A stretch of 64,000 nucleotides of DNA from Arthrobacter sp. B1805 (GCF_002929745.1 NZ_PJIQ01000016.1:1-64000), one strand, 5' to 3'; positions 47,979 through 58,600 are shown, counted from the stretch's first letter. Made by a program: numbers and translations. Notes: generated by a model from the letters alone, not told the origin.

Positions 47979-48027
47979 CTTAGCGCGGGGCGGAAACAGG
48001 AACTCCAACACCGCCCGAGAACGCAAG

Positions 48028-48068
48028 AGGCTCCCGGAGTCCGTCCTGTCGACGGACCACGGGAGCCT
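48028..48068 (-). terminator. Hairpin terminator downstream of nusB
   Basis: Arms 48028-48036 and 48060-48068 (AGGCTCCCG/CGGGAGCCT) pair perfectly. A 2-base internal loop follows, then a second 7-bp stem (GTCCGTC/GACGGAC) around CTGTC. On the minus strand it lies 59 bases after the nusB stop and is followed by a T-richer CTTGCGTTCT. It is convergent with PrsW, so it may serve both. Confidence 0.6.
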
Positions 48069-48126
48069 GTGAGGTTCTGGCGGGTGGCGCTCCTGTACGA
48101 GTGCTGGTTCCCGGAGGAGAGAAGCC

Positions 48127-48537
48127 CTAGGCGAGCAGCGTCGGCTTGAGCTGCTGGAGCCTGCCCAGGAGTCCGTTGACGAACTTCGGCGACTCGTCCG
48201 TGGAGAGCATCTTCGCCAGTTCCACTGCTTCGCTGACCGCGACTCCGTCGGGAACGTCGTCGTTGTACAGGAGTTCCCAACCGCCGATGCGCAGGATCAT
48301 CAGGTCGACGGCGGGCATGCGGTCGAGCGTCCAGCCCTGCGAGTACGTGCTCAGGAACTCGTCGATCTGCTGTTGGTGCGACAGTACGCCCTCCACGATG
48401 TCCACCGTGTAGTCGGCGATGACCATGTCGGTCTTCTCCCGGCGCGCTCGGATGACCTCGAGGGCAGGCACGTCACGCTGCTCCGACTCGAAGAGGATGT
48501 CCAGGGCCCGACGGCGGGCCTTGCTGCGTGCGCTCAC
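48127..48537 (-). CDS. nusB: Transcription antitermination protein NusB
   Basis: NusB binds boxA RNA with S10 for rRNA antitermination. The 136-residue protein is all helical: [21 protein letters not shown] at the N-terminus and [56 protein letters not shown] at the C-terminus, the family signature. The GTG overlaps the efp stop by four bases. efp-nusB coupling is widespread. Confidence 0.95.
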   Translation of the reverse strand: MSARSKARRRALDILFESEQRDVPALEVIRARREKTDMVIADYTVDIVEGVLSHQQQIDEFLSTYSQGWTLDRMPAVDLMILRIGGWELLYNDDVPDGVAVSEAVELAKMLSTDESPKFVNGLLGRLQQLKPTLLA

Positions 48538-49097
48538 TCGTTGACGCGTCCCAGGTATTCGCCCGTCCGGGTATCGACCTTGACCTTCGTGCCGGTGCCG
48601 AGGAACAGGGGAACCTGGATCTCGTGCCCGGTCTCCACCGTGGCGGGCTTCGTGCCGCCCGTGGAGCGGTCGCCCTGCAGGCCGGGTTCGGTGTAGGTGA
48701 TCTCCAGCGTCACCGAAGCGGGGAGCTCGACGTAGAGGGGCGAACCCTCGTGCATCGCGATGGTCGCCATCTGGCTCTCGAGCATGAAGTTGGCGGCGTT
48801 GCCGACCGTCTTGCCGGGCACCGTGAGCTGGTCGTAGTCAGTGGTGTCCATGAAGACGAAGTCCTCGCCGTCCTTGTACAGGTACTGGTAGTCGCGACGG
48901 TCGACCGTGGCCGTCTCGATCTTCAGGCCCGCGTTGAAGGTCTTGTCGACCACCTTGCCCGAGAGGATGTTGCGAAGCTTGGTGCGGACGAATGCTCCAC
49001 CCTTGCCAGGCTTGACGTGCTGAAATTCGAGGACGTTCCAGAGGTTGCCTTCGAGCTTCAGCACAGTGCCGTTCTTGATGTCGTTCGTGGTCGCCAC
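48534..49097 (-). CDS. efp: Translation elongation factor P
   Basis: EF-P rescues ribosomes stalled at polyproline. The protein has 187 residues from the GTG at 49097. It has three beta-barrel domains: domain I with [37 protein letters not shown] (Lys32 region for modification at PGKGGA), then [12 protein letters not shown], and [35 protein letters not shown] in domain III. An upstream open extension of 27 codons is not part of the family. It follows aroB by 147 bases and overlaps nusB. Confidence 0.96.
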   Translation of the reverse strand: MATTNDIKNGTVLKLEGNLWNVLEFQHVKPGKGGAFVRTKLRNILSGKVVDKTFNAGLKIETATVDRRDYQYLYKDGEDFVFMDTTDYDQLTVPGKTVGNAANFMLESQMATIAMHEGSPLYVELPASVTLEITYTEPGLQGDRSTGGTKPATVETGHEIQVPLFLGTGTKVKVDTRTGEYLGRVNE

Positions 49098-49244
49098 AGA
49101 TTCACTTTCGTCGGTTTCGCGGATGGATTGGCCGGCCGGGGCACAGCGGGCGCGCGGAGGCGCACTAAAGTCCGTCAACCAGTCTACCCTGCGCGGTACG
49201 GATGCCGTGGCTGATCACGACTCAGCAGGATCATCGACGGCAGC

Positions 49245-50348
49245 TCAGGAGGCGATCTCCTGGTAGGCGGCGAACAGGAGCGAGGTGTCCGGGACCTCGA
49301 GCATGCCCGGCCGGCCTATCCCGTCGAGCACGACGAAACGCAGGAGATCGCCCCTCGACTTCTTGTCGCGGCGCATGCCGTCGAGCAGCGCTGCCCAGCG
49401 ATCACGCCGATAGGTCACGGGAAGGCCGAGTGACTCGAGGATGTTCCTGTGGCGGTCGGCCTCACCGTCGCTGAGGCGCCCGACCATGCGGGAGAGCTCG
49501 GCTGCGAACACCAGACCGACCGAGACAGCCGCGCCATGGCGCCAGGAGTACCGCTCCGCGAGCTCGATGGCGTGCGCGAGCGTGTGGCCGTAGTTGAGGT
49601 ACTCGCGGCGGCCGGACTCACGCAGGTCCTCCGAGACGACGTCCGCCTTCACCCGGACGGCGCGCTCCACGAGGTCCCGCAGCACGGACGACGACGCATC
49701 GGTGGCTGCCGCTGTGTCCTGCTCGATGAGGTCGAGGATCGCCGGGTCGGCGATGAAACCGCATTTCACGACCTCGGCGAGTCCGGTCACCAATTCGTTC
49801 TTCGGCAGCGTGCCGAGTGCGTCGAGGTCGGCGAGGACGGCCGCCGGTGGATGGAAGGCCCCGACCAGGTTCTTGCCCTCGGCGGTGTTGATGCCAGTTT
49901 TTCCACCCACCGCGGCGTCGACCATGCCGAGCAGGCTCGTGGGCAGGTGGACGACCCGTACCCCACGGAGCCACGTTGCTGCGACGAATCCTCCGAGGTC
50001 CGTCACGGCCCCGCCTCCGACGGTGACGACGGCATCCGACCGCGTGAAGTCGTTCTGGCCGAGGACCTGCCAGCAGAAGGCGGCCACCTGGATGTGCTTG
50101 CCCTCCTCCGCGTCCGGGATCTCGGCGGTGACGGCGGTGAACCCGGCGTCCGCCAGCTCGTCGCGCACGGTGTCACCAGTGGCCCTCAGCGCCCGCGGGT
50201 GGATGACCAGGACGCGGCGCACGCGCTCCCCGAGGATGGCCGGGAGCCTGCCGAGGAGGCCCTGCCCGACGACGACGTCGTAGGTGTTCTCGGTGGTGGT
50301 CCCGGTGACCGGGATGATGGTCGCTTCGTCAGTCGCTTCGTCAGTCAT
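49245..50348 (-). CDS. aroB: 3-dehydroquinate synthase
   Basis: AroB converts DAHP to 3-dehydroquinate using NAD and a metal ion. The 367-residue protein has [47 protein letters not shown], the NAD-binding and active-site core, with [25 protein letters not shown] supplying metal ligands. It overlaps aroK by eight bases. It is the last of aroE-aroC-aroK-aroB. Confidence 0.97.
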   Translation of the reverse strand: MTDEATDEATIIPVTGTTTENTYDVVVGQGLLGRLPAILGERVRRVLVIHPRALRATGDTVRDELADAGFTAVTAEIPDAEEGKHIQVAAFCWQVLGQNDFTRSDAVVTVGGGAVTDLGGFVAATWLRGVRVVHLPTSLLGMVDAAVGGKTGINTAEGKNLVGAFHPPAAVLADLDALGTLPKNELVTGLAEVVKCGFIADPAILDLIEQDTAAATDASSSVLRDLVERAVRVKADVVSEDLRESGRREYLNYGHTLAHAIELAERYSWRHGAAVSVGLVFAAELSRMVGRLSDGEADRHRNILESLGLPVTYRRDRWAALLDGMRRDKKSRGDLLRFVVLDGIGRPGMLEVPDTSLLFAAYQEIAS

Positions 50349-50925
50349 GGTGGTTCGTCCCGCTTTCGTCGTTCAGGTCGGTCGGTGGAGCGTCCGCGGT
50401 GCTCCTGGAGTGCCTGCCGTCGCCGGCGAGGGCGAGGAGGACGGCTTCGCACGCCTCGCGTACGGAGAGACCGCGGGTGTCGACGACGATGGATGCCAGC
50501 GCGGCGTACAGCGGGCGTCGCTCGTCGTACAGCTCCTGCCAGCGCTCCTCGGCTCCTCCGTCGAGCAGGGGCCGACCGGTGTCGCCGCTGATGCGCGGCC
50601 GAATGGTGTCGATATCGATGTCGAGGAACACCACGGTTGCTCGTTCGAGCAGTTTCCGGGTACCCGGGTGCAGCACGGCCCCGCCACCGAGCGAGACGAC
50701 GACGTCGTCCTCCGCCAGCGCCTCACGGATCACCTCTGCCTCGAGCTTCCGAAAGGCCTCCTCACCCTGCTGGGCGAAGATCGTGCTGATGGCACCGTGC
50801 CGCTCGACGATCACGCGGTCGGAGTCGATGAGGCGGGTGCCCGTGCGGTGCGCGAGCGTCCGGCCGACCGCGGACTTCCCGACCGCCATCGGACCGACAA
50901 GGACCACGGGACCGTTCCGATCCAT
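50341..50925 (-). CDS. aroK: Shikimate kinase
   Basis: AroK phosphorylates shikimate with ATP. The 194-residue protein has the P-loop [12 protein letters not shown] near the N-terminus, the shikimate-binding [32 protein letters not shown] and [16 protein letters not shown], and the adenine/lid region [11 protein letters not shown]. The C-terminal 35 residues are longer than the minimal enzyme. The start ATG shares a base with the aroC stop, and the end overlaps aroB. Confidence 0.96.
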   Translation of the reverse strand: MDRNGPVVLVGPMAVGKSAVGRTLAHRTGTRLIDSDRVIVERHGAISTIFAQQGEEAFRKLEAEVIREALAEDDVVVSLGGGAVLHPGTRKLLERATVVFLDIDIDTIRPRISGDTGRPLLDGGAEERWQELYDERRPLYAALASIVVDTRGLSVREACEAVLLALAGDGRHSRSTADAPPTDLNDESGTNHHD

Positions 50926-52133
50926 CAGGTTCCGACGGAGTCCAGGAACTCCGGGATGCTCTCGAGGTAGCTCCTCATGTTTCGGGCGGTCTCCGCGAGG
51001 GAGTCCCCACCGAACTTCTCGGTGACGGCTTCGGCCAGCACCAGGGCGGTCATGGCTTCCGCAACCACGCCCGCTGCCGGAACCGCGCAGACGTCGGACC
51101 GCTGGTGGTGTGCGCGTGCTGCTGCGCCCGTGCTCACGTCCACGGTGCGCAGCGCGCGGGGAACAGTTGCGATGGGTTTCATGGCCGCTCGGACGCGCAG
51201 GGCGTCGCCGATGCTCATGCCGCCCTCGATTCCGCCGGCCCGGTTGCTGGCGCGCACGATCTTGCCGTCGTCGTTCCGCAGGATCTCGTCGTGCGCTGCG
51301 GTGCCGCGGCGAGCCGCCGTCGCGAAGCCGTCACCGACCTCCACGCCCTTGATGGCCTGGATCCCCATGAGGGCCGCGGCGAGCCGGGAATCGAGCCGGC
51401 GGTCCCAGTGCACGTAGCTGCCGAGTCCCGGCGGCAGTCCGTAGGCGATGACCTCGACGACGCCGCCGAGGGTCTCGCCTTCCTTGTGGGCGGCGTCGAC
51501 CTCGGCCACCATCGCATCCGACGTGTCCCGGTGGAAGCAGCGCAGGGGGTCGGTGTCGAGCGCTATGACGTCGCTCGGTCGCGGCAACGGCGCGTCCTCC
51601 GGAACGGACACGGAGGCGATGGACACCGTGTGACTGACGAGGCGGATCCCGAGGCCTTCGAGGAACTTCGCTGCGACCGTTCCGAGGGCCACGCGGGTGG
51701 CCGTCTCCCGGGCACTCGCGCGTTCCAGGACAGGTCGAGCCTCACCGAAACCGTACTTCTGCATCCCGGTGAAGTCCGCGTGGCCGGGACGCGGACGCGT
51801 GAGTGGTGCGTTGCGTGCCGAGGCTGCGAGTTCCGCGGCGTCGTCCGCCCCCAGCGGATCGGCGGACATGATCTTGTCCCACTTGGGCCACTCGGTATTG
51901 GCGACCTCGATGGCCACGGGGCCGCCCTGGGTGAGCCCGTGGCGGACGCCGCCGATGATGCGCACCTGGTCCTGCTCGAACTTCATGCGGGCTCCGCGTC
52001 CGTAGCCGAGCCGACGGCGCGCCAGCCCTTCCTGGATGTCGGCACTCGTGACACCCACTCCGGCGGGCATGCCCTCGATGATCCCGACCACGGCCGGACC
52101 GTGGGATTCTCCTGCCGTCAACCAACGCAACAT
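50925..52133 (-). CDS. aroC: Chorismate synthase
   Basis: AroC eliminates phosphate from EPSP to give chorismate and needs reduced FMN. The protein has 402 residues from ATG 52133 ([12 protein letters not shown]). The three family signatures are present: the start [42 protein letters not shown], and the C-terminal [17 protein letters not shown] (usually R-H-D). An ATG eight codons earlier (52157) is possible; I prefer the one matching the family with GGAAA before it. It lies 32 bases after aroE. Confidence 0.96.
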   Translation of the reverse strand: MLRWLTAGESHGPAVVGIIEGMPAGVGVTSADIQEGLARRRLGYGRGARMKFEQDQVRIIGGVRHGLTQGGPVAIEVANTEWPKWDKIMSADPLGADDAAELAASARNAPLTRPRPGHADFTGMQKYGFGEARPVLERASARETATRVALGTVAAKFLEGLGIRLVSHTVSIASVSVPEDAPLPRPSDVIALDTDPLRCFHRDTSDAMVAEVDAAHKEGETLGGVVEVIAYGLPPGLGSYVHWDRRLDSRLAAALMGIQAIKGVEVGDGFATAARRGTAAHDEILRNDDGKIVRASNRAGGIEGGMSIGDALRVRAAMKPIATVPRALRTVDVSTGAAARAHHQRSDVCAVPAAGVVAEAMTALVLAEAVTEKFGGDSLAETARNMRSYLESIPEFLDSVGT

Positions 52134-52165
52134 GGTTTCCATACTGCCATGCGGCACCGCAGGCT

Positions 52166-53047
52166 TCAGCGCCGGGGCACACCCACTGCGTCACACATCA
52201 CGTTTAACACGCCGGCACGGTCCTGGGGCGTATCCGGGAAGAACAGTCGGACCTGTTCCACCGCCTGGTGGAGCAGCATGTCGAGCCCCGGCACGATGGT
52301 TCCTCCCGCACTGCTGAACGCCGCGGCGATGGCGCTCGGCCACGGATCGTACGCGACGTCGAGGAGCGTTCCCTGCGTCCGGAACCCTGAGTCGACGAGC
52401 TCGCCGGCCAGAGGGTCCGCCGCGCGCGGCGGCAGCGTCGAGATCACCACGTCGGCGGACTGCACCGCCGCACCGGCGCTGCGCCATTCGACCAGGTCGA
52501 CGTCCAGGCCCAGCTCCGCACCGATCCGGCCGAGGCCTGCAGATGCTTCGGGACGACGAACCACAACGCGTGCGGAGGACGCTCCGAGGCGGGCGAGCCC
52601 CGCGATGGCTGCAGCGGCAGTTCCACCACCACCGAGCACCACCGCGCGTTCCGCTGTGTCCACCCCGGCGCCGATCAGCGCGTTGGCGACGCCGACGACG
52701 TCGGTGTTGTGACCGGTGAGGACGCAGCCGCCGCCGTCGTCCTCCACGACCACGGTATTGACGACGCCGAGCACCTGCGAAAGGTGATCGGAGTGGTCGA
52801 CGAGACGCGCCATGGCCGACTTCAGGGGCATGGTCACCGACAGGCCCCGCCAGTGCGGTGACGACCGGACATCACGGACGAAGGCGTCCAGGGACTCCTC
52901 GTCGACCTCGATCGCGCTGTAGGAGCAGTCGACGTCCAGCAGCCGGTATGCGGCCGCGTGCAGCAACGGCGATTTCGAATGGCCGATCGGTGAGCCGATC
53001 ACGGCGGCCCGGAACACCCGGGCCGCCGTGGGATCCGGCGAGGGCAC
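52166..53047 (-). CDS. aroE: Shikimate dehydrogenase
   Basis: AroE reduces 3-dehydroshikimate with NADPH. The 293-residue protein has [22 protein letters not shown] (shikimate-binding Ser residues), [11 protein letters not shown] (catalytic Lys), [10 protein letters not shown] (Asn/Asp pair) and the Rossmann [16 protein letters not shown]. The GTG start directly abuts the mltG stop. Downstream is aroC. All four genes of this block, aroE, aroC, aroK and aroB, serve the shikimate pathway. Confidence 0.95.
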   Translation of the reverse strand: MPSPDPTAARVFRAAVIGSPIGHSKSPLLHAAAYRLLDVDCSYSAIEVDEESLDAFVRDVRSSPHWRGLSVTMPLKSAMARLVDHSDHLSQVLGVVNTVVVEDDGGGCVLTGHNTDVVGVANALIGAGVDTAERAVVLGGGGTAAAAIAGLARLGASSARVVVRRPEASAGLGRIGAELGLDVDLVEWRSAGAAVQSADVVISTLPPRAADPLAGELVDSGFRTQGTLLDVAYDPWPSAIAAAFSSAGGTIVPGLDMLLHQAVEQVRLFFPDTPQDRAGVLNVMCDAVGVPRR

Positions 53048-54280
53048 CTACTCGCACCGTCCGGGATTGTCCGCGCACCATGCGTCGTACTCGGCCACGT
53101 AGCGCAGGTGCTCCGCGTAGGTCTCGGAGAACTTGGTCTCGGCGGTGTCGAGGTTGACGGTCACCCAGAAGTAGAACGGCACGTCCGCCGGATTGACCGT
53201 CGCGTCGATCGCCTCGTCGCTGGGGGAACCGATGGGACCCTTGGGCAGGCCGGGATTGGCGAAGGTGTTGTACGGATTCGAGGTATCCGCCTTTTCCGCC
53301 TCGCTCAGCTGATACGTCCGCTTGCCGAGCCCATAGGCCACGGTGGCGTCCGACTGCAGGAGACCGTTGGTCTCGGTGTTCCCCGGTGTGAGCCTGTTGT
53401 TGATCGCGCCGGCGACCGAGGCGTAATCTCCCTCGCCTGCTTCGGCCTGCACGATGCTCGCGATCGTCAGGATCTCGTACTGTCGGTTCGGATCGGTGAC
53501 ACCGTCCTCCAGCAGCCGGTCGGTCGTTGCCTTCACCATCTCGGAGATGATGTCCGTGGCGGTCGCCTCTACATCGAACCGGTACTCCCCCGGGTGCAGG
53601 TAGCCCTCGAGCGAGAGAGCCTGCGGCGGGAGGCCGAACTGCGTCGGCGCTGCGGCCAGCGCATCGAACTCGGCCCGAGGTATGCCGGTCGATCTGCTGA
53701 GGATGTCGAAGACCTCACCCTGCCGGAGGTCGCGGGCGACGGCGGCGTAGGAAACCAGCGAGGGATCCTCTCCCAGGAGGGACTCGGCCGCCTGTGCGGC
53801 GGACATCTGGAGGCGCATCTCGTACTCGCCCGGCTGGACCTCACGGCCCTCGGAGATGGCGGCCAGCGCCGTGACGAACGTACCGGAGTCCGCGACGATG
53901 TCCGCGTCCTCGAGCCCGCTGCCGATGGCGAGGGGACCTGCGCCCTCCGGCACCGTGAAAACGGTCTCGTCCCCTCCCGGCCCCGCGTAGTCGGTGACGT
54001 CGTTCAGGCCCAGGAGGTCGCGCAGCATGAGCGCCACGCCGAACACCGTTCCGGCGAACAGGAGGAGGACGACCAGCATGACGACGGTACGGCGGAGACG
54101 CCTTCGTCGCTTGGCCTTCGACGGCTGCCGACGCCGGCGGCGACGAGGAACGTCCTGCGCCACGAAGAACTCCTCGACGGGCTCGGGATGGTCATAGCCC
54201 TCATCCTCGTAGTGAGCGTCGACGGCACGCTGCTCTTCGGAGTCATGGGGGTCTGCGGAATGACGGACGCGGTTGCTCAC
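53048..54280 (-). CDS. mltG: Endolytic murein transglycosylase MltG
   Basis: MltG (YceG) cleaves nascent peptidoglycan strands in the periplasmic space. The 410-residue protein has a basic, acidic-flanked cytoplasmic N-terminus (1-65), a membrane helix at about 68-88 (TVVMLVVLLLFAGTVFGVALML), a LysM-like region, and the YceG catalytic domain. The catalytic region is ILTIASIVQAEAGEGDYASVAGAINNRL with the conserved Glu in QAE, and TSNPYNTFANPGLPKGPIGSPSDEAI follows. The GTG overlaps ruvX by four bases. Confidence 0.95.
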   Translation of the reverse strand: MSNRVRHSADPHDSEEQRAVDAHYEDEGYDHPEPVEEFFVAQDVPRRRRRRQPSKAKRRRRLRRTVVMLVVLLLFAGTVFGVALMLRDLLGLNDVTDYAGPGGDETVFTVPEGAGPLAIGSGLEDADIVADSGTFVTALAAISEGREVQPGEYEMRLQMSAAQAAESLLGEDPSLVSYAAVARDLRQGEVFDILSRSTGIPRAEFDALAAAPTQFGLPPQALSLEGYLHPGEYRFDVEATATDIISEMVKATTDRLLEDGVTDPNRQYEILTIASIVQAEAGEGDYASVAGAINNRLTPGNTETNGLLQSDATVAYGLGKRTYQLSEAEKADTSNPYNTFANPGLPKGPIGSPSDEAIDATVNPADVPFYFWVTVNLDTAETKFSETYAEHLRYVAEYDAWCADNPGRCE

Positions 54281-54891
54281 GACTCCGCTCCCCTTCTGCT
54301 CGACGAACTGTCCTTGATAACTGGCTCCTCTGTAGGGGTCAGCAGCGGGCCTTGATCACCCTCTGCCTCGCGCACAGGAACCGGATCCCCCACGTCCCGT
54401 CCACGTGAACGTTGCATGTCGATGGCGTGCTGGAGTATTTCAACGGCAGCCACCTGATCCACTACCTTACGATGGTCCCGGCTACTCAGACCAGCGGAAT
54501 GCAGGGAACGGTGAGCCGACACCGTACTCAGCCGCTCGTCGACAAGCCGTAGGGACAACGTCAGGCCCTGGCGATGAAGTTCCCCGGCGATCAGTCCGGC
54601 ATAGCTTCTCGCCATCTCTGCCGAGGCTCCTTCCCTCCCGCTGAGCTGCTTGGGCAGCCCCACGATGATCTGCACCGCGCCGCGCTCGACCGCTTCCCGG
54701 ATCAGGATCCTGATATCGCTGTTCTTCTTCGCGTCACGCTTGAGCGTCCGGATCGGCGTGGCAAGCAGGCCGTCCCGGTCGCTGCCGGCAAGCCCCACCC
54801 TTACCTGTCCGACGTCGACACCGAGCTTCGGTCCGAGGGGGTACGGTGTACCGCCCGGCGTGCCGGGCGTCGCCGTGTCATCGCCCGACAT
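54277..54891 (-). CDS. ruvX: Holliday junction resolvase-like protein RuvX (YqgF)
   Basis: YqgF-family RNase H fold protein of 204 residues. It begins LGVDVGQVRVGLAGSD (catalytic Asp) and has AVQIIVGLPKQLSGREG and RLVDERLSTVSAH. It acts in 16S rRNA maturation and may cut Holliday junctions. Residues 149-204 form a hydrophilic tail beyond the usual 140-150. The stop overlaps mltG. It is eight bases downstream of alaS. Confidence 0.93.
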   Translation of the reverse strand: MSGDDTATPGTPGGTPYPLGPKLGVDVGQVRVGLAGSDRDGLLATPIRTLKRDAKKNSDIRILIREAVERGAVQIIVGLPKQLSGREGASAEMARSYAGLIAGELHRQGLTLSLRLVDERLSTVSAHRSLHSAGLSSRDHRKVVDQVAAVEILQHAIDMQRSRGRDVGDPVPVREAEGDQGPLLTPTEEPVIKDSSSSRRGAES

Positions 54892-54899
54892 GGCAGTCG

Positions 54900-57578
54900 T
54901 CAGCGTTCCGCTACCGCGGTGCGGATGGCGGACAGGGCTTCGGGGATGCGCGTGGCATCCGAACCGCCGCCCTGCGCGACGTCGTCCTTGCCCCCGCCGC
55001 CGCCGCCGAGGATCTTCGCTGCGGTGCGCACGAGCGCCCCGGCCTTCACTCCGGCGGCCCGGGCGGCCTCATTGGTGGCCACCAGCACGAGCGGGCGGTT
55101 CTGCGAGACACCGGCCGCTGCGACGACGGCCGCCTCCGACCCGAGGCGTCCCCGCAGATCCAGTACCAGCGTCCGCAGGTCGTCCGCACCGTCGATCTCC
55201 CCGGCGTCGTGGGCGATGAGACGGACGCCGTCGACATCCACCGCCGTGTCCACGAGGGACCCAGCGGCCACGGCGAGCTGTTCCTTGCGCAGCCGGTCGA
55301 GCTCCTTCTCTGCCGCCTTGAGCTTGTTGAGCGTCGCGGAGAGGCGCTCGGGCAACTGCGCCGAGGGCACTTTCAGCATGTCCGAGAGCTCGGACACGAG
55401 GGCGCGCTCGGCCGCGAGGTGCCGGAAGGCGTCGAGGCCCACGAGGGCCTCCACGCGCCTGTTGCCGGAGCCGACCGACTGCTCGCCGAGGAGCGTCAGG
55501 CTGCCGATGAGCGAGGTCGACGCGACGTGCGTGCCGCCGCACAGCTCGCGGGAGAAGTCCGCGTTCATCTCGACCACACGGACCGTGTCCCCGTACGCCT
55601 CGCCGAAGAGCGCTGTCGCACCGAGGGCCTTCGCGTCGGCGAGGGACATGATCTTCGTCTCGACCTCGTAGTTGTTGCGGATCGCGATGTTGGAGACTTC
55701 CTCGATCTCCGAGCGCGCCGCGGCGCTGATGCCCCCGCCCCACGAGAAATCGAAGCGCAGGTAGCCTGCCTTATTGAACGATCCGCGCTGGAGCGCCTCC
55801 GGACCGAGGATCTCGTGCAGTGCCGCGTGGATGATGTGCGTCCCCGAGTGTGCCTGCTCCCCTGCGTGGCGGCGCTGGCGGTCGACGGCGGCGGTGACCG
55901 TCACGCCCTGACCCACCTCGCCCTCGCGGACGACGGCGCGGTGCACGCTGAGACCCTTGACCGGACGCTGGACGTCCAGGACCTCGACGACGAATCCGTC
56001 CCCGGTGATCAGGCCGACGTCGGCAGCCTGGCCGCCGGCTTCGGCGTAGAACGGCGTCTGGTCCAGGACCAGTTCGATCTCGTCGCCCTGAAGGGCGCTG
56101 GTGATCGACTGCCCCTTGTCGAGGACGGCGAGGATCGTCGCCTCCGAGGTGAGCTCGTCGTACCCGGTGAACACGGTCTGGCCGCGTCCGAGCAGCTCGT
56201 TGAACACGGACAGGTCGGCGTGGCCGGCCTTCTTGCCGCGGGCATCGGCCTGCGCACGCTGGCGCTGCTCGAGCATGAGGGAACGGAAGCCGTCGGCGTC
56301 CACTGCGAGACCGGCCTCCTCCGCCATCTCGAGGGTCAGGTCGATGGGGAATCCGTAGGTGTCGTGCAGCGTGAAGGCATCCTGGCCGGACAACGGGCGC
56401 TGCTCGGCGAGGGACTCGCGGACCGCTTCCTCGAGCCGGGCGGTACCCGAGGCGATCGTGCGAAGGAACGCCTTCTCCTCGGCGTACGCGATGCGGCTGA
56501 TGCGTTCGAAGTCCGTCTCGACCTCCGGGTACACGCCCTTCATGGCGTCCCGCGATGCGGGCAGGAGGTCGGGGAGGCAGGCCTTCTCGACGCCGAGGAG
56601 CCGCATGGCGCGTACGGCACGACGGATGAGGCGTCGCAGCACGTAGCCACGGCCCTCGTTCGACGGGGTCACGCCGTCGGCGATCAGCATGAGCGAGGAA
56701 CGGATGTGGTCCGCGACGACGCGCATGCGGACGTCGTCCGTGTGGTGCGGGTCCTCGGGGGACTCCGCGCTCGTGTAGGTCCTGCCGCTCAGCGCGGCGG
56801 CCCTGTCGAGCACCGGGCGGACCTGGTCCGTCTCGTACATGTTCTCGACGCCCTGCAGGATCATGGCGAGGCGCTCGAGGCCGAGGCCCGTGTCGATGTT
56901 CTTCTTGGGCAGTTCGCCGAGGATCTCGAAGTCGTCCTTGCCCGTACCCTCACCGCGCTGGTACTGCATGAAGACGAGGTTCCAGATCTCCACGTAGCGG
57001 CTGTCGTCCGCCTCGGGCCCGCCGTCGACGCCGTACTCGGGCCCGCGGTCGTAGAAGATCTCCGAGCAGGGACCGGCCGGTCCCGGCTGTCCGGTCGACC
57101 AGTAGTTGTCCTTCTTGCCCATCTTCTGGATGCGATCGGCAGGGACACCGATGCTGTCGCGCCAGATCTGGAGCGCTTCCTCGTCCTCGTGGTAGACGGT
57201 GATCCACAGCTTCTCGGCCGGCAACCCGAAGCCGCCGTCGGCGACATCGCTCGTCAGGAGCGTCCAGGCGAGGCGGATCGCGTCGGCCTTGAAATAGTCG
57301 CCGAACGAGAAGTTGCCGCACATCTGGAAGAACGTGCCATGGCGTGCGGTCTTGCCCACTTCCTCGATGTCACCCGTCCGAATGCACTTCTGCACGCTCG
57401 TGGCCCGGCTGTAGGGTGCGACTTCCCGTGCCGTGAGGTAAGGGATGAAGGGAACCATGCCCGCCACCGTGAACAGGAGCGAGGGATCGGACGATATCAG
57501 CGACGCCGAAGGCACGACGGTGTGCCCGTTCTTCTCGAAGTAGCTCAGCCACCGGCTGGCGATCTCATGGGACTTCAT
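54900..57578 (-). CDS. alaS: Alanyl-tRNA synthetase
   Basis: AlaS charges tRNA-Ala and edits mischarged Ser or Gly. The protein has 892 residues from the ATG at 57578 (MKSHEIASRWLSYFEKNGHTVVPSASLI). It has the class II aminoacylation core, the editing domain with zinc motif HSGTHIIHAALHEILG and CGGTHVAST, and the C-Ala oligomerisation domain with a Gly-rich GGGGGKDDVAQGGG tail. An upstream in-frame ATG at 57710 is rejected. AAGGA lies about nine bases before the chosen start. It leads alaS-ruvX-mltG-aroE. Confidence 0.97.
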   Translation of the reverse strand: MKSHEIASRWLSYFEKNGHTVVPSASLISSDPSLLFTVAGMVPFIPYLTAREVAPYSRATSVQKCIRTGDIEEVGKTARHGTFFQMCGNFSFGDYFKADAIRLAWTLLTSDVADGGFGLPAEKLWITVYHEDEEALQIWRDSIGVPADRIQKMGKKDNYWSTGQPGPAGPCSEIFYDRGPEYGVDGGPEADDSRYVEIWNLVFMQYQRGEGTGKDDFEILGELPKKNIDTGLGLERLAMILQGVENMYETDQVRPVLDRAAALSGRTYTSAESPEDPHHTDDVRMRVVADHIRSSLMLIADGVTPSNEGRGYVLRRLIRRAVRAMRLLGVEKACLPDLLPASRDAMKGVYPEVETDFERISRIAYAEEKAFLRTIASGTARLEEAVRESLAEQRPLSGQDAFTLHDTYGFPIDLTLEMAEEAGLAVDADGFRSLMLEQRQRAQADARGKKAGHADLSVFNELLGRGQTVFTGYDELTSEATILAVLDKGQSITSALQGDEIELVLDQTPFYAEAGGQAADVGLITGDGFVVEVLDVQRPVKGLSVHRAVVREGEVGQGVTVTAAVDRQRRHAGEQAHSGTHIIHAALHEILGPEALQRGSFNKAGYLRFDFSWGGGISAAARSEIEEVSNIAIRNNYEVETKIMSLADAKALGATALFGEAYGDTVRVVEMNADFSRELCGGTHVASTSLIGSLTLLGEQSVGSGNRRVEALVGLDAFRHLAAERALVSELSDMLKVPSAQLPERLSATLNKLKAAEKELDRLRKEQLAVAAGSLVDTAVDVDGVRLIAHDAGEIDGADDLRTLVLDLRGRLGSEAAVVAAAGVSQNRPLVLVATNEAARAAGVKAGALVRTAAKILGGGGGGKDDVAQGGGSDATRIPEALSAIRTAVAER

Positions 57579-57819
57579 GGGGCAATCCTTCGTGGGAGGT
57601 CGGGACGCGGGAGCCGGATCCGGGAAGGATCCGCACCGGATCCTCGGGTGGGACTCGGCACCAGGCGTCGACGGGGTGGTGCGTGCGGAACAGGGCACCG
57701 CCGTCAGCACCGGTCGTCACGTCCGGCAGGTCGGCTGGATGCGACGTGGCCTGCCGTAGGACACGGACACGCTCATCCGTCGCCGGCAGGTACGACGGCG
57801 GTGCGCGCCGTGGGAACGA

Positions 57820-58095
57820 CTAGCGGCGTGCGCGTCGGGTGGCGGGAACCGCCTCGACGACAGCCTCAGCGCCCGTCGTCGGAGCCTCGACCCCGAGTGC
57901 GGCGCGGAGGTCGCCCTCGCGTTCGGCCATGGCAGACCGCAGTGCGTCGGCGAAGTCGCTGATGCTGTCACTGATCTGCCCGACGGCGCGATTCAGGCCC
58001 TCGGGTCCGAGGTTCGATTTCGCCTGCGACACCTTGCGCACGGCGACGACGCCGATCGTGATGCCGGCGGCCAGCCAGAAGGCTCTTCTGATCAT
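57820..58095 (-). CDS. Small single-helix membrane protein (DUF6167-like)
   Basis: The 91-residue protein has a hydrophobic N-terminus (MIRRAFWLAAGITIGVVAVRKV), then an amphipathic helix region and a basic tail RRARR. Actinobacteria keep a protein of this type between DUF948 and alaS. The function is unknown. GGAG lies six bases before the ATG. It follows the DUF948 gene by 21 bases. Confidence 0.75.
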   Translation of the reverse strand: MIRRAFWLAAGITIGVVAVRKVSQAKSNLGPEGLNRAVGQISDSISDFADALRSAMAEREGDLRAALGVEAPTTGAEAVVEAVPATRRARR

Positions 58096-58116
58096 CGTTA
58101 TCTCCGGTTCTAGGGG

Positions 58117-58491
58117 CTAGCGGCTGCGGCGTCGGCGTGCTGGTGACCTCCGGCCCGCAAGGGCCGAGCGGACTCCGTAGGAGAAGGCCGACACCTTGAT
58201 GAGCGGAGATCCGATCGTGGCGGCCACCAGCGAGGACAGCGCGGAGATGTTGGCCGAGGCATCGGAGACGTTCGAGGTGATGCCGTCGACCGTCTTCAGC
58301 TGCTGGTGCGTGGTGGTCACGGTACTCGTGACCTCCTCGATCAGGGGGGTCGTCTCGTCGGTGACGGTGCGGATCGCCTTCCGCAGCTCGTCGAACACGC
58401 GGCCGAGCTTCCAGATCGGTACGGCCAGCAGCAACACCAGGACGGCGAACACGCCAGCAGCTATCAGGCCCGCAATATCTCCACCTGACAT
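58117..58491 (-). CDS. DUF948 family membrane-anchored coiled-coil protein
   Basis: The 124-residue protein has an N-terminal membrane helix (IAGLIAAGVFAVLVLLLAVPIWKLG) followed by a long helix, VFDELRKAIRTVTDETTPLIEEVTSTV and so on, as in DUF948. The C-terminus is strongly basic. Family members may be related to membrane organisation, but the role is unproven. AGGAG lies eight bases before the ATG. Context: rpsD upstream, alaS downstream. Confidence 0.82.
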   Translation of the reverse strand: MSGGDIAGLIAAGVFAVLVLLLAVPIWKLGRVFDELRKAIRTVTDETTPLIEEVTSTVTTTHQQLKTVDGITSNVSDASANISALSSLVAATIGSPLIKVSAFSYGVRSALAGRRSPARRRRSR

Positions 58492-58568
58492 GGGCGGTCT
58501 CCTTTACGCAGGGATGTGCCGCCTCGGAAAGCGGCACGGGGATTCTTGCTCTTTGTACCTTACAGAAC

Positions 58569-58600
58569 GAAGAGCCCGCGGCGGGTGCCGCGGGCTCTTC
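58569..58600 (-). terminator. Hairpin terminator downstream of rpsD
   Basis: Bases 58569-58582 (GAAGAGCCCGCGGC) and 58587-58600 pair perfectly over 14 bp around the loop GGGT. It begins 50 bases after the rpsD stop on the minus strand and is followed by a T-containing GTTCTGT. It separates rpsD from the DUF948-alaS unit. Confidence 0.82.

Noticed and set aside
57579-57819. Search for an alanine-rich leader peptide before alaS
   Set aside because: An 18-20 codon frame exists, but it is not Ala-rich and no terminator hairpin follows it. Repeated GGATCC words give only weak local stems.
54846-57962. 1038-residue open frame on the plus strand opposite alaS, ruvX and neighbours
   Set aside because: It mirrors the alaS codons on the other strand; high GC at third positions keeps the antisense frame open. 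It has no homology, no ribosome-binding site and low-complexity composition.
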